From Myxococcales bacterium (GTDB taxonomy: Bacteria > Myxococcota > Myxococcia > Myxococcales > Myxococcaceae): 64,000 nucleotides of DNA. This document shows, one piece after another, positions 25,112 through 33,694 of this stretch. The notes below the pieces were generated by a model. That model was not told the origin of the DNA. It did not search any database and saw only the letters and a program-made list of their open reading frames with translations. The translations under genes and the position numbers were made by a program. The stretch lies in assembly GCA_016191815.1 (NCBI GenBank), contig JACPVI010000039.1, forward strand, positions 78,962 to 142,961, read 5' to 3'. Every line of letters begins with the position of its first letter. Positions within the stretch are counted from its first letter, which is position 1.

Positions 25112-25849
25112 TCACTCCCTCCGGACCTTGGAGAGGTACTCCTCGCGGCCGAGCACGCCTTTCTCGACCAACAGCTCCAGCATGCCCCGGAGCGCGCGCA
25201 CCTGGCCCGCCACCAGGCGCTCGAGGTTGACGACCTTCTCGGCCAGCTCGCGCAGCTCAAGCGCAACCTCCGGCGGAGGGGCGCCGTTGCTCGAAGGGGC
25301 TGCGGGCCCGCCCCGGGAGATCAGCTCGGGATCGAACGTGGTCTCGCTCACCCCGAAGGTGCTTGGGCTGGCGGTGGCTGAGGCGGTGGTCGACTCTCCG
25401 TAGTAGTAGCGGCGGATCGCCCGGTCGATGCCCGACGCGGTGGACACCGAGACCTGGACCTTCATCCCGGTGGAGAAGGACAATTCTTGTAGGGATTCGA
25501 AGTTGGTCGGGTCCGCAGTAGCAAGGTGCAGCGCCTTCTGGCGCTTGTCCCCTCCGAGCGGGAACACCCCGTAGCGTTCGGCGACGTCGAGCCGCAAGAG
25601 CTGGACCACGTCCAGGGGCAGATTGGCGGTGTCCAGGTCGACCACCGGGAGATTGAGCTGGCGGCAGAGCGCCTGGACCATCGAGTTCTCTTTGACGAAG
25701 CCCATCTCGACCAGCGTTCGGCCGAGCTTCCCCCCCCACTTCCGCTGCTCCGAGAGCGCCGCCTTGAGCTGCAGCTCGTCGATCACCCCGGCCTCCATCA
25801 GCAGTTCGCCGAGGCGCCGCTTCTTGCCAGTCGCGCTGGGAGTCGCCAC
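25112..25849 (-). CDS. Stand-alone MshEN (GspE N-terminal) domain protein
   Basis: A 245-residue protein without an ATPase domain. Residues 10-85 show the MshEN pattern (RLGELLMEAGVIDELQLKAALSEQ, then LGRTLVEMGFVKENSMVQAL and LNLPVVDLDTANLP), the c-di-GMP-binding module normally found at the N-terminus of GspE/PilB/MshE ATPases. The middle (FPLGGDKRQKALHLATADPTN) continues the GspE N2-like fold. A linker and a C-terminal coiled coil (LRELAEKVVNLERLVAGQ) follow. c-di-GMP sensing is likely but not shown. It is convergent with the cyclic-nucleotide gene, 3 bp apart. Confidence 0.82.
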   Translation of the reverse strand: MATPSATGKKRRLGELLMEAGVIDELQLKAALSEQRKWGGKLGRTLVEMGFVKENSMVQALCRQLNLPVVDLDTANLPLDVVQLLRLDVAERYGVFPLGGDKRQKALHLATADPTNFESLQELSFSTGMKVQVSVSTASGIDRAIRRYYYGESTTASATASPSTFGVSETTFDPELISRGGPAAPSSNGAPPPEVALELRELAEKVVNLERLVAGQVRALRGMLELLVEKGVLGREEYLSKVRRE

Positions 25850-25925
25850 GAGCGGGGAAGCCTAGCAGGCACCGCGCCCGCGACCAACGGACCTAGTAAT
25901 CCGAACAGGTTGCGTGCCGCCGAGC

Positions 25926-27122
25926 TCACTTGCCCGGCTCGCCCGGAGGAGGCTGGTTGGGCGCGGGAGCCGGGGCGGGGGCAGGCGCCTCGGGGGCTTC
26001 TTCTCCTTCCGCGCGCAAAGGAGGGTCGAGCTTCTTCGCCTCGGCCTTCTCGGCCGCGGTGAGCGGCTTGGCGCGGAACAACTTGAACGTGCCCTGGCCC
26101 TCCTTGAGCGACAGCACCGCGGCCAGGCCCACGCTCTTGGTGCCGTCGTTCATCTCCCAGCCCACGGTGTCCGCCGGCCCCGGGTTGAGGAACACCGTCT
26201 TGGAGGCGGAGCCGGGGCGCAGCTGGGTGGTGCCTTCGGGATCGGAGGTGGCGCGCGCGCCCGCTTCCTTGATGTTGGAGAAGGCGCCGAAGGCGATGTT
26301 GCCCTCGCGGATGGCCCGGTTGATCTCCGCGTCGCCCACGTTGCCGCCCGCCGCCGCGTAGTCGAGCGCCTGGCTGCCGTCGCCGTGAGGGGGCCCGTGG
26401 GCGATGAGCAGCACCGGCCCCTTGGCTTCCTTGGCCATGCGGATCACCTCGTCGACGGTGCTCTTGAAGTAGCGGCAGCCGGTGGCGCAGGTGATGTAGT
26501 TGGGGTCGTGGTAGCCGGGGAGGGAGACGAGGGTCAGCTCGGGCAGCTCCACCGCCCGCACCTCGTTCATGTTGACGACGTTGGAGTGCTCCTTCTTGGC
26601 GTCGCTCACCCCGTCGGAGTACTCCGCCCGGCACTCGCGGTTGCCGGCGATCACCAGCACCGGCAAGTTGGAGGCGGCCAGCGTCTTGAGCACCCGGGAG
26701 ATGCCGTCGGCCACTTCGCCCACGTCGCCGGTGACCAGGATGGCGTCGGCCTTCTCGTCCTGGAAAAACTTCAGGTACTTCTTCAAGGCCAAAAGGTTCT
26801 GCCCGGAGTCCTCGTTGATCGGCCCGAGGACGCCCAGGTTGAGCGAGCCGTCCGCGTCCTTGTCCGCGAAGGAGAGCTTGTAGCCGGTGGACTTGGCGGC
26901 GCGCTCGCCCACCTTCACCTCGGTGGGGGGAGCGACGTCGACCGGGGCGGCGCACTCCTTGACCGCCTGCGGCTCAGCGGCGGCCGGGGGCGGGGGCTTC
27001 GGTGGGGGCGGGGCCTCCACCACCGGGGTGGCCTCCTTGGGAGGCTCCTTCTTCTGTGGGCAACCGACGAGGGCGAGGCTCGAAGCGGCGGCGACGAGCG
27101 CGGCCAGGCGCAAGCGATCCAT
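25926..27122 (-). CDS. Metallophosphoesterase lipoprotein
   Basis: A 398-residue lipoprotein (signal MDRLRLAALVAAASSLALVG, lipobox LVGC) with a Pro-rich linker to about residue 60. Calcineurin-like motifs follow: ADAILVTGDVGEVADG (metal-binding GD), VIAGNRE (the usual GNHE with Arg for His), and LLIAHGPPHGDGS (GH-type motif). The family hydrolyses phosphoesters using two metals. The GNRE variant and the unusual N-terminal motif leave activity uncertain. The C-terminal 70 residues are Ala/Pro/Glu-rich. It is divergent from the lipoprotein gene at 27209. Confidence 0.8.
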   Translation of the reverse strand: MDRLRLAALVAAASSLALVGCPQKKEPPKEATPVVEAPPPPKPPPPAAAEPQAVKECAAPVDVAPPTEVKVGERAAKSTGYKLSFADKDADGSLNLGVLGPINEDSGQNLLALKKYLKFFQDEKADAILVTGDVGEVADGISRVLKTLAASNLPVLVIAGNRECRAEYSDGVSDAKKEHSNVVNMNEVRAVELPELTLVSLPGYHDPNYITCATGCRYFKSTVDEVIRMAKEAKGPVLLIAHGPPHGDGSQALDYAAAGGNVGDAEINRAIREGNIAFGAFSNIKEAGARATSDPEGTTQLRPGSASKTVFLNPGPADTVGWEMNDGTKSVGLAAVLSLKEGQGTFKLFRAKPLTAAEKAEAKKLDPPLRAEGEEAPEAPAPAPAPAPNQPPPGEPGK

Positions 27123-27208
27123 GCGGGGTTCCCCTCCGTGTCCTTGAAGGCACGCCTCCTAGCGCGATCGCGCTCGCCGGTCCAGCGGGTTCAGGCTATG
27201 ACTTCTCC

Positions 27209-28024
27209 ATGCGCCTGCGACTGGTCCCTCCGATGCTTTTGGCCGCGGCCGCTTGCGCCCACCGGCCGCTCGCCGCCTCTGACCTGGATCGGGTGAGGCG
27301 CCCCGCCTTCATCTCGCGCATCGACGAAGGCGCCGGCCCCAAGGCCCGGGTGTTCCGGGAGGACGGCTCCTATTCCGGCAAGCTCAAGCGCCTCGAGCCG
27401 AAGGAGGCCGACCGGCGATTGCAGGTCAAGCTGAGCAAGGGGATGACGCGCTTCGAGGTGTCGGAGACTTTGAGGGCCACGGTGTTCGCCGGGCTGCCCC
27501 AGGAGCACCCCTGGAACAACGTGGTGGAGGCCGCGGAGGTGGCGCGCGAGCTGCAAAGCTTCCTCGTGGAGGAGGTGCCGGCGAACCCGCCGGACTACGA
27601 GCTGTTGAGGCCCCTGGGAGCGGACGCGGTGGTGGAATTCGTGATCGAAGACTACGGCATGCGGAGCACCGGCGGGAGGGCCGGCACCTTCATCGAGGGT
27701 TACGGGCGGATGTTCACCCTCGCTGGGCGGGGGGAGCTGTGGCGGCGATCCTTCCGGGCGGACCAGATCGACTCCGGGAGCCCGCATGTGGACCCGTTCC
27801 GGGTGGGGAAGGAGCCGGCCCAGTTCCGGCTCGAGCTGACCTCGCTGATCGACGGGGTGGCGGCGCAGTTCTCCAAGGACCTGAACCCCCCCGGCCGTTC
27901 GCCGAGGCTCGCTCCGGAGGGCGCCGAGCGGGCAGGGCCGGACGACTCCAACCGGACCGGCAAGGAGACGCCGGTGAAGCCGCCAGCGAAGGACGACGAG
28001 CTGCCCGACCCGGATCCGATCTAG
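27209..28024 (+). CDS. Lipoprotein of unknown function
   Basis: A 271-residue protein with a short signal ending in a lipobox (LAAAACAH, Cys near 16). The central part (residues 70-210) has a mixed alpha/beta pattern with GADAVVEFVIEDYGMRS, typical of periplasmic lipoproteins in this group, but no family is recognised. The C-terminal 45 residues are Pro/Lys/Asp-rich. TATGAC at 27197-27202 ends 6 nt before ATG 27209. Confidence 0.72.
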   Translation: MRLRLVPPMLLAAAACAHRPLAASDLDRVRRPAFISRIDEGAGPKARVFREDGSYSGKLKRLEPKEADRRLQVKLSKGMTRFEVSETLRATVFAGLPQEHPWNNVVEAAEVARELQSFLVEEVPANPPDYELLRPLGADAVVEFVIEDYGMRSTGGRAGTFIEGYGRMFTLAGRGELWRRSFRADQIDSGSPHVDPFRVGKEPAQFRLELTSLIDGVAAQFSKDLNPPGRSPRLAPEGAERAGPDDSNRTGKETPVKPPAKDDELPDPDPI

Positions 28025-28033
28025 CCGTCGGGC

Positions 28034-29341
28034 TCAGAGAAGCCGGTGCTCGAGGAGCAGCGCGCCCAGCCCCAAGGCCAGGCTGAGCGCCGTCGCCGGC
28101 AGCCCCACCTTGAGGTACTGCCAGAAGGAGATCCGCACCTTCTCGCGGGCGGTCTCGAAGACGATCAGGTTCGCCACGCTGCCCACCAAGGTGAGGTTCC
28201 CCGCCAGGGTGGAGGCCAGGGCGAGGACGTGCCAGCCGAGGGTGGGCGCCTGCATGGAGGGCACCCAGTGGCGCGCGAGCATCACGAAGGGAACATTGCT
28301 GAACAGGTTCGAGGCGATCACCGTGAGCCCCGCGAAGCCGAAGGTCTCCTGGCCGACCGAGCCGTGCATGAAGGGAGCGAAGAAGTCGCGCATCCGCTCG
28401 GCCCAGCCCTCCTTGTGTACCCCGTAGACCACGACGAACAGGCTGGCGAAGAAGAGCAGGAGGACGAAGTCGACCTTCTCCAGCATCTTCCTCGGCTCGT
28501 GGCCGCCGAGCGCCATCACCACCGCCGCCCCGGCCAAGGCGCTCCAGCTCATGGGGAGGCCGGCGAAGAAGGCGGTCACCACTCCGGCGAGGGTCAAAAG
28601 GCACAGCGCCATCAGCCGGCGATCGATCGGCGGCGGAGGGGGGTGCGGCTTGAAGGGAGCCCTCGGCAGCTCCCGCCGGAAGACCCAGAGCAAGACGGCG
28701 ATCACCGCTGCGGTGGAGAGCACCGCGGGGAGGAACATGTAGCCGGCGAACGAGGCGTAGGACAGTCCCGAGGCGCCCTGGATCAGCATGTTCTGCGGGT
28801 TGCCGGTGAAGGTGGCCACCGAGCCGGCGTTCGAGGCCATGCACACCGCGAGCAGGTAGGGCAGCGGCGGCAGCTTGGCGTCCTCCACCACCGCGAGGGT
28901 GAGCGGGGTGAGCATGAGGCACACGGTGTCGTTCACCATCACCGCCGACAGCCCCCCGCTCACCAGCGAGAGCGCGACCAGGAGCATCCTGGGGGTCTTC
29001 GCCATGCGCACCGCGTAGTAGCCGGCCGCCCGGAAGAAGGCGGCGTGCGTCATGTACGAGGCGAGCATCATCATCCCCAGCAGCAGCACCAGGGTGTCGA
29101 GATCTACCGCGTGCTTTCCGGAGTCGGAGCTGTGGTTGAACACCTCGGCGGGAGTCACCACCCCCAGCCCCACCATCAGCATCGCCCCCACGAGCGCCCC
29201 GCCGGGCCGGTCGAGCTTGAGGAGCGGCAGCCGGGTGCCGGCGATGAAGGCGTAGGTGAACGCGAATATCGCGAACGCCTCCGCGGCGCCCGCGCCTGGA
29301 ATGGACGAGGGCCAGCTCATGTCGGCCACGCTAGCCGACAA
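28034..29341 (-). CDS. ArsB/NhaD/CitM-type anion or ion transporter
   Basis: A 435-residue integral membrane protein with about 11 hydrophobic segments. It shows the two inverted-repeat signatures of the ion transporter superfamily: SAVMVNDTVCLMLTPLTL with CMASNAGSVATFTGNPQNMLI in the first half, and ASNLFSNVPFVMLARH with AGNLTLVGSVANLIVFE in the second. Substrates in the family include arsenite, dicarboxylates and Na+/H+; no arsenic genes are nearby. Convergent with 27209-28024, 9 bp apart, and divergent from rtcA. Confidence 0.85.
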   Translation of the reverse strand: MSASVADMSWPSSIPGAGAAEAFAIFAFTYAFIAGTRLPLLKLDRPGGALVGAMLMVGLGVVTPAEVFNHSSDSGKHAVDLDTLVLLLGMMMLASYMTHAAFFRAAGYYAVRMAKTPRMLLVALSLVSGGLSAVMVNDTVCLMLTPLTLAVVEDAKLPPLPYLLAVCMASNAGSVATFTGNPQNMLIQGASGLSYASFAGYMFLPAVLSTAAVIAVLLWVFRRELPRAPFKPHPPPPPIDRRLMALCLLTLAGVVTAFFAGLPMSWSALAGAAVVMALGGHEPRKMLEKVDFVLLLFFASLFVVVYGVHKEGWAERMRDFFAPFMHGSVGQETFGFAGLTVIASNLFSNVPFVMLARHWVPSMQAPTLGWHVLALASTLAGNLTLVGSVANLIVFETAREKVRISFWQYLKVGLPATALSLALGLGALLLEHRLL

Positions 29342-29364
29342 CGTCTGGTAGTGTCGGCAGGAAC

Positions 29365-30444
29365 GTGGCCGATGGAGAGCTGATCGTCCTCGACGGGAGC
29401 GAGGGGGAGGGCGGGGGACAGATCCTCCGCTCGGCGCTGTCGCTCTCGCTGGTCACCGGGCTCCCGTTTCGGATCATCCACATCCGGGCCAACCGGCGGC
29501 CCTCCGGCCTGAGGCCTCAGCACCTGGCCTGCGTGCGGGGTGCGGAGGCGATCAGCGGAGGCACCGCGGAGGGGGCCAAGGTTGGCGCCTCGGAGCTGCG
29601 CTTCGAGCCCGGGCCGGTCAAGCAGGGGAATTACCTCCTCGATGTCGGGACCGCGGGCTCCACCACGCTCTTGCTCCAGTGCCTCTACTACCCCGTGGCG
29701 CTCGGTGGGGGCGGAGAGCTGACCCTGCGAGGCGGCACCCACGTGCCCCACAGCCCGAGCTACCACTACCTGAGTCGGATCTGGCTCCCCGCGCTCGCGC
29801 GGTACGGGCTGGGAGGGCAGCTGTCCATCCGCTACGCGGGCTTCTACCCCGAGGGAGCGGGGGAAATCCGCGCCACCGTGCCCACACCTATGAAGCCCCC
29901 TGAGGCAGTGGACATCTCCTCGCGCGGCACGCTCGCGGAGGTGGACGTGATCTCCATGGTGGCCAACCTTCCGCTGGAGATCGCCGAGCGCCAGGCGAGC
30001 GCGGCGGTGGCGGCGCTCCGCGAGCGCGGCATCCACGCCGACCCGCAGAACCTGCCCTTGCCGACCATGCGGTCGACCGGCACTGCGGTGCTGATCCGCG
30101 CGGCATTCGAGCGCAGCGTGGCCGGCTTCAGCGCGCTGGGGGAGAAGCGGAAGAGGGCCGAGGAAGTGGGCCGTGAGGCCGCCGCCCTTCTTGCCCGTTT
30201 CATGGAGAGCGGGGGAGCGGTCGACGAGCACTTGGCGGACCAACTGCTCTTGCCCGCCGCGCTGCTGGCCGCCGGCAGGCTCGGGCCGAGGGCAGGAGCG
30301 ACGCGCTACACGCCTCCCGCCGCCACCGAGCACCTTCGGACGAACGCCGCGATCATCCGCCGCTTCCTGCCGGTGCGGATCGAGCTGAGCCCGGAAGGGA
30401 AGGTCCTCGTGGCACCGGCGGGCGCCACGGTGCCGGCCGGTTGA
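29365..30444 (+). CDS. rtcA: RNA 3'-terminal phosphate cyclase
   Basis: A 359-residue RtcA. GSEGEGGGQILRSALSLSLVTG, RPSGLRPQHLACVRGAEAI and LLQCLYYPVAL are family blocks. The nucleophile that takes AMP is His323 in ATEHLRTNAAII. The enzyme converts RNA 3'-phosphates to 2',3'-cyclic phosphates using ATP. In many bacteria rtcA sits with rtcB under the RtcR activator; neither is in this window. It starts at GTG 29365. Confidence 0.94.
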   Translation: MADGELIVLDGSEGEGGGQILRSALSLSLVTGLPFRIIHIRANRRPSGLRPQHLACVRGAEAISGGTAEGAKVGASELRFEPGPVKQGNYLLDVGTAGSTTLLLQCLYYPVALGGGGELTLRGGTHVPHSPSYHYLSRIWLPALARYGLGGQLSIRYAGFYPEGAGEIRATVPTPMKPPEAVDISSRGTLAEVDVISMVANLPLEIAERQASAAVAALRERGIHADPQNLPLPTMRSTGTAVLIRAAFERSVAGFSALGEKRKRAEEVGREAAALLARFMESGGAVDEHLADQLLLPAALLAAGRLGPRAGATRYTPPAATEHLRTNAAIIRRFLPVRIELSPEGKVLVAPAGATVPAG

Positions 30445-30513
30445 GTCGCGGCCCACGACGCCGCTCGGGCCAGGCGCAGTCGAGCCCCCGCTGACCGAGC
30501 CTCCGCCGCGACG

Positions 30514-30864
30514 TCAGGCCGCCTCTTCCTCGTCGTCCTTCTTGCGCCCCGCGGAGCCGAAGGTGCTCGCGCCGGAGATCTCCTTGGACGCCTGACGGTA
30601 GGCGCGCACCGCGAAGGGCGCGGCGATCAGCAGGCACAAAACGCCCAGGCTGACGCCCAGCCAGGGGAAGCGCTTCTCCGGCTCCGAAAGCTCGATGCCG
30701 AAGTCGTGGACCGGGCTCTTGCTCTTCTTCTTGGCCGCCTCGATTTCCTCCTCGGTCATCCTCCGCGGCTCGGTGAACTGCTGCGGCTTGCGAGCCAGGG
30801 CCGGCCCGGCCAAAGTGGCCGCGACGACGAAACCGGCGAGGAGCGGGCCCGGCCAGAAGCGCAT
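30514..30864 (-). CDS. Small protein with signal peptide and C-terminal membrane anchor
   Basis: A 116-residue protein from ATG 30864 (GTG 30882 would add six residues). The signal peptide is FWPGPLLAGFVVAATLAGPALA. A charged region (RRMTEEEIEAAKKKSKSP) follows, then a membrane helix (WLGVSLGVLCLLIAAPFAV) and an acidic tail (KKDDEEEAA). No family recognised. Divergent from the sppA-like gene. Confidence 0.65.
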   Translation of the reverse strand: MRFWPGPLLAGFVVAATLAGPALARKPQQFTEPRRMTEEEIEAAKKKSKSPVHDFGIELSEPEKRFPWLGVSLGVLCLLIAAPFAVRAYRQASKEISGASTFGSAGRKKDDEEEAA

Positions 30865-30896
30865 GGACGGGTAAGGTACCACGCCGGAGGCGCCCC

Positions 30897-32597
30897 ATGC
30901 TCATCCGGCTGATCCGAAACCTGATCGTCCTAGCGCTCGCCCTTGCCTTCCTCCCCCTGAGGCTGCTCCGGCTGCGCGCGCGGCCGGCCTACGTGCGCTT
31001 CAGGATCAAAGGCGATCCGCCCTACCGCGAGGCAGGGCGCCGGCGGCTTTTCGCCTTCCGCCAGAGGGATCCGGCTCAGGTCACCTCGCTGGAGGCGCTT
31101 CGGCGGCAGCTTTCGGTCCTCCGCGGCGATCCCAAGGTTCGCGGAGCGGTGTTCGAGGTGGACGGCTTCCGGGGGCCGGCGGCGAAGCGGGAGGCGATCT
31201 CCCAGCTCATCGCCGGGCTGCGCGGCTTTGGGAAGGAGGCGGTGGCCTTCGCCGTCGGGGCGGACACCGCCGAGTACGAGCTGCTCTGCGCTTGCGATCG
31301 GATCGTCCTCTCCCCGGCGGGGAGGCTCGAGCTGACCGGGTTCGCCGCAGAGGCGATTGCCCTCGGAGCCGGGCTCAAGCGAGCCGGCATCGGAGCGCAC
31401 TTCGTCCGCCGCGGGGAGCACAAGACCGCCCCGGAGCTGTTCACCCGTGAGGAGGTCTCGGAGATCCAGCGGCGGACGCTGGAGGCGATCCTCGACGAGC
31501 GCTACGCGGAGCTGTTGAAGATCCTCGAGTCGCGCCGGAGGCTCCCGCCGGAGGAGGCGGCCCGGAGAGTGGACGGCGGGCCCTACGGGGCGCGAAGCGC
31601 GCTCTCCGCGGGGCTGGTGGACGCGCTCTCCAGCCTCACCGAGCTGGGCAAGCTCCTCGCTGGCGAAGGCGATCGCCCCTCGGAGAAGGGGGAGCCGCCC
31701 GAGGCGAGGATCGACCACTTCCCCTCGTACGCCGCCACCCGCGCGTTCCCTCCATTCGCGTGGAAGCGGCTCCGGCGGCGCCCCCGGGTGTCGGTGGTGC
31801 CGGTGTCGGGGATCATCGCGCACGGCGACGGCGGCGGCGCGCCGATCGGGCCGGTGATCGCCGGCTCCGAATCGGTCTCCCGGGCGCTCAGGGCCGCCCG
31901 CCGCGACAGATCGCGCTCGGTGCTGCTCTACGTGAGCAGCCCCGGCGGCTCGGCGATCGCCTCGGAGTTGATCCTCGAGGAGGTGCGGCGCACGGCCCGG
32001 AAGAAGCCGGTGGTCGCCTTCTTCGACCGGGTCGCCGCCAGCGGCGGGTACATGGCCGCGCTCGGCGCCAAGGAGATCTGGGCCGCCCCTCAGGCCATCG
32101 CGGGCTCGATCGGCGTGTTCGCCGGCAAGCTGGATTTCTCCGGGCTGATCGACCGGCTGGGAGTGCGGCATGTGCTCGTCTCGCGGGGGGCGAATGCGGG
32201 CATCTACTCCGCGCTGCGCCCCTTTTCCGAGGCCGAGCGGGCCTCGCTGGAGCGGGACGTGGAGGAGACCTACCAGGCGTTCCTCGAGCACGCCGCCGCC
32301 GCCCGGGGCCGGACCAAGGAGGAGATCCACGCGCGCGCCGAGGGCAGGGTGTACTCCGGCCGAGCGGCGCTGGAGGCCGGGCTGGTGGACCGATTGGGCT
32401 CTTTCGAGGACGCCTGCCGTCGCTCCCTGGAGCTTGCCGGGCGGGTGGACGAGTTCGACATCGTCCTCCACGGTCCGATGCGCCGCAGGCTGTCGCCGCT
32501 GACCCTCTTGCAGCACGTGGGGACGACCGTCCTTTGGGGGCTGATGGACCCTTTGCTGCCGGCCTCCTTGCTGGGAGACGCCGAGGCGGGGCCCTGA
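30897..32597 (+). CDS. sppA: Signal peptide peptidase SppA, long (two-domain) form
   Basis: A 566-residue membrane-anchored serine protease (N-terminal anchor IRLIRNLIVLALALAFLPL). It has two Clp-fold halves. The catalytic Lys176 lies in the N-terminal half (RRGEHKTAPELFTREE) and Ser382 in the C-terminal half (DRVAASGGYMAALGA). This is the E. coli SppA arrangement, where the dyad forms across the halves. It degrades cleaved signal peptides in the membrane. The N-terminal half keeps an imperfect fold motif (VFEVDGFRG in place of the usual Gly-rich strand). GGAG four bases before the run of Cs supports ATG 30897. Confidence 0.9.
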   Translation: MLIRLIRNLIVLALALAFLPLRLLRLRARPAYVRFRIKGDPPYREAGRRRLFAFRQRDPAQVTSLEALRRQLSVLRGDPKVRGAVFEVDGFRGPAAKREAISQLIAGLRGFGKEAVAFAVGADTAEYELLCACDRIVLSPAGRLELTGFAAEAIALGAGLKRAGIGAHFVRRGEHKTAPELFTREEVSEIQRRTLEAILDERYAELLKILESRRRLPPEEAARRVDGGPYGARSALSAGLVDALSSLTELGKLLAGEGDRPSEKGEPPEARIDHFPSYAATRAFPPFAWKRLRRRPRVSVVPVSGIIAHGDGGGAPIGPVIAGSESVSRALRAARRDRSRSVLLYVSSPGGSAIASELILEEVRRTARKKPVVAFFDRVAASGGYMAALGAKEIWAAPQAIAGSIGVFAGKLDFSGLIDRLGVRHVLVSRGANAGIYSALRPFSEAERASLERDVEETYQAFLEHAAAARGRTKEEIHARAEGRVYSGRAALEAGLVDRLGSFEDACRRSLELAGRVDEFDIVLHGPMRRRLSPLTLLQHVGTTVLWGLMDPLLPASLLGDAEAGP

Positions 32598-32608
32598 GCG
32601 GTGAGAAG

Positions 32609-32636
32609 TTGGGCTGCACCGGGCGGGTGCTATCAT
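32609..32636 (+). promoter_or_regulatory. Candidate sigma70-type promoter
   Basis: TTGGGC (32609-32614), a 16-bp spacer and TATCAT (32631-32636) lie 10 bp before the TTG start at 32647. No ribosome site fits in between. Confidence 0.45.
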
Positions 32637-32646
32637 CGGCGCCACC

Positions 32647-33291
32647 TTGCCCGCGCCACGCGCAAAGGCCTGGCCCCTGCGCCTTTTGCTCTCCTGCACG
32701 TTGCTGGGCGGCCCTTCGCTCGTGGGCTGCAAGACGTTGGGAGGCCCCGACTCGGCGGCCTTGGAGTACGCGCGGGCGCTCCGGGAGAACCGCCTCGACG
32801 ACGCCTACGCGGTCACCACCGGCGCCTACCGGGCGAGGGTGAGCCGCGCGGAGTTCGGCCGCAAGTACTCCGACGAGGTCCTCCGTCACGAGCGCGCCAC
32901 CGCGATCGAAGCCGCCGCCCGCTCGCTGCGGGCGCGGTCCCCGGAGTTGGAGGCGATCCGCGAGAGCGACGGCTGGCGGGTCGAGGAGGTGATCCCCTCG
33001 GAGGGCCCGCGGGAGGCGCTGGCCCGCTTCCTCGACTCCGCCGAGCGCGGCGACTTCGAATCCGCCTACCGGTTGCTCGCGGCGAGCTGGCGCTCCAAGT
33101 ACACCCCGGACAGGCTCAAGGCAGACTTCGAGGCCGAGCCGCTCGCGCGAGAGCGGCTGGTCCGCGCCCGGGCCGCGCTCAAGGAAGAGGTGGTTTGGAA
33201 GGGCGAGGCGGCAGAGCTTCCGGTCGGCGAAGGTGGTGCGGTGCGGCTCATGAGGGAAGGGGGCGCGTTCAAGGTCGCGGCGATCGAATGA
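32647..33291 (+). CDS. Lipoprotein with duplicated NTF2/DUF4878-like region
   Basis: A 214-residue protein from TTG 32647 with a lipoprotein signal (LLLSCTLLGGPSLVGCK, lipobox LVGC). Two similar segments (ALEYARALRENRLDDAYAVTTGAYRARVS and ALARFLDSAERGDFESAYRLLAASWRSKY) indicate an internal duplication of a helical NTF2-like unit. Function unknown. The stop overlaps the next start (ATGA). Confidence 0.75.
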   Translation: MPAPRAKAWPLRLLLSCTLLGGPSLVGCKTLGGPDSAALEYARALRENRLDDAYAVTTGAYRARVSRAEFGRKYSDEVLRHERATAIEAAARSLRARSPELEAIRESDGWRVEEVIPSEGPREALARFLDSAERGDFESAYRLLAASWRSKYTPDRLKADFEAEPLARERLVRARAALKEEVVWKGEAAELPVGEGGAVRLMREGGAFKVAAIE

Positions 33292-33692
33292 CACGGCCCA
33301 CGGACCAGCAGCTTCGGGAGCTCGGCGCCAGCATGCGGGAGATCGATCCGCGCACGCTCACGCAGGAGGACGGTGCCCACGTCCGCTGGTTCCTCGGAGA
33401 CAACGCCACCGAGCTGTTCGCCTGGGGAGAACAGGGGCAGCTCAAGCACGCCCAGCTCGTGTTCGCGCGGGTGTCGGTGGAGTGGAGCGAGGAGGCGGGC
33501 CTGGTCACCGGCAGCTTCCAGTCCGGCGCCGCCACCGCCGGAGGCCGGTACGATCCCTATCTGCTGAGCGTCGGCTCCCGCACCGACCCGGAGGTGTGCC
33601 GGGCGGCGCGGGTCCTCCTCGAGGCGAGCAGCCTGGATCCGATGGTGACCGGGCCGCTCCTCCGCGCGATCGCAGAGGTGGTGCCTGCTTGA
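33288..33692 (+). CDS. Hypothetical protein, 134 aa
   Basis: Translationally coupled to the preceding lipoprotein (ATGA). It is a soluble protein with an alternating strand pattern in the middle (DATELFAWGEQGQLKHAQLVFARVSVEW) and helical ends. No family or signal peptide seen. Convergent with the next gene, only 2 bp apart. Confidence 0.65.
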   Translation: MTRPTDQQLRELGASMREIDPRTLTQEDGAHVRWFLGDNATELFAWGEQGQLKHAQLVFARVSVEWSEEAGLVTGSFQSGAATAGGRYDPYLLSVGSRTDPEVCRAARVLLEASSLDPMVTGPLLRAIAEVVPA

Positions 33693-33694
33693 GG

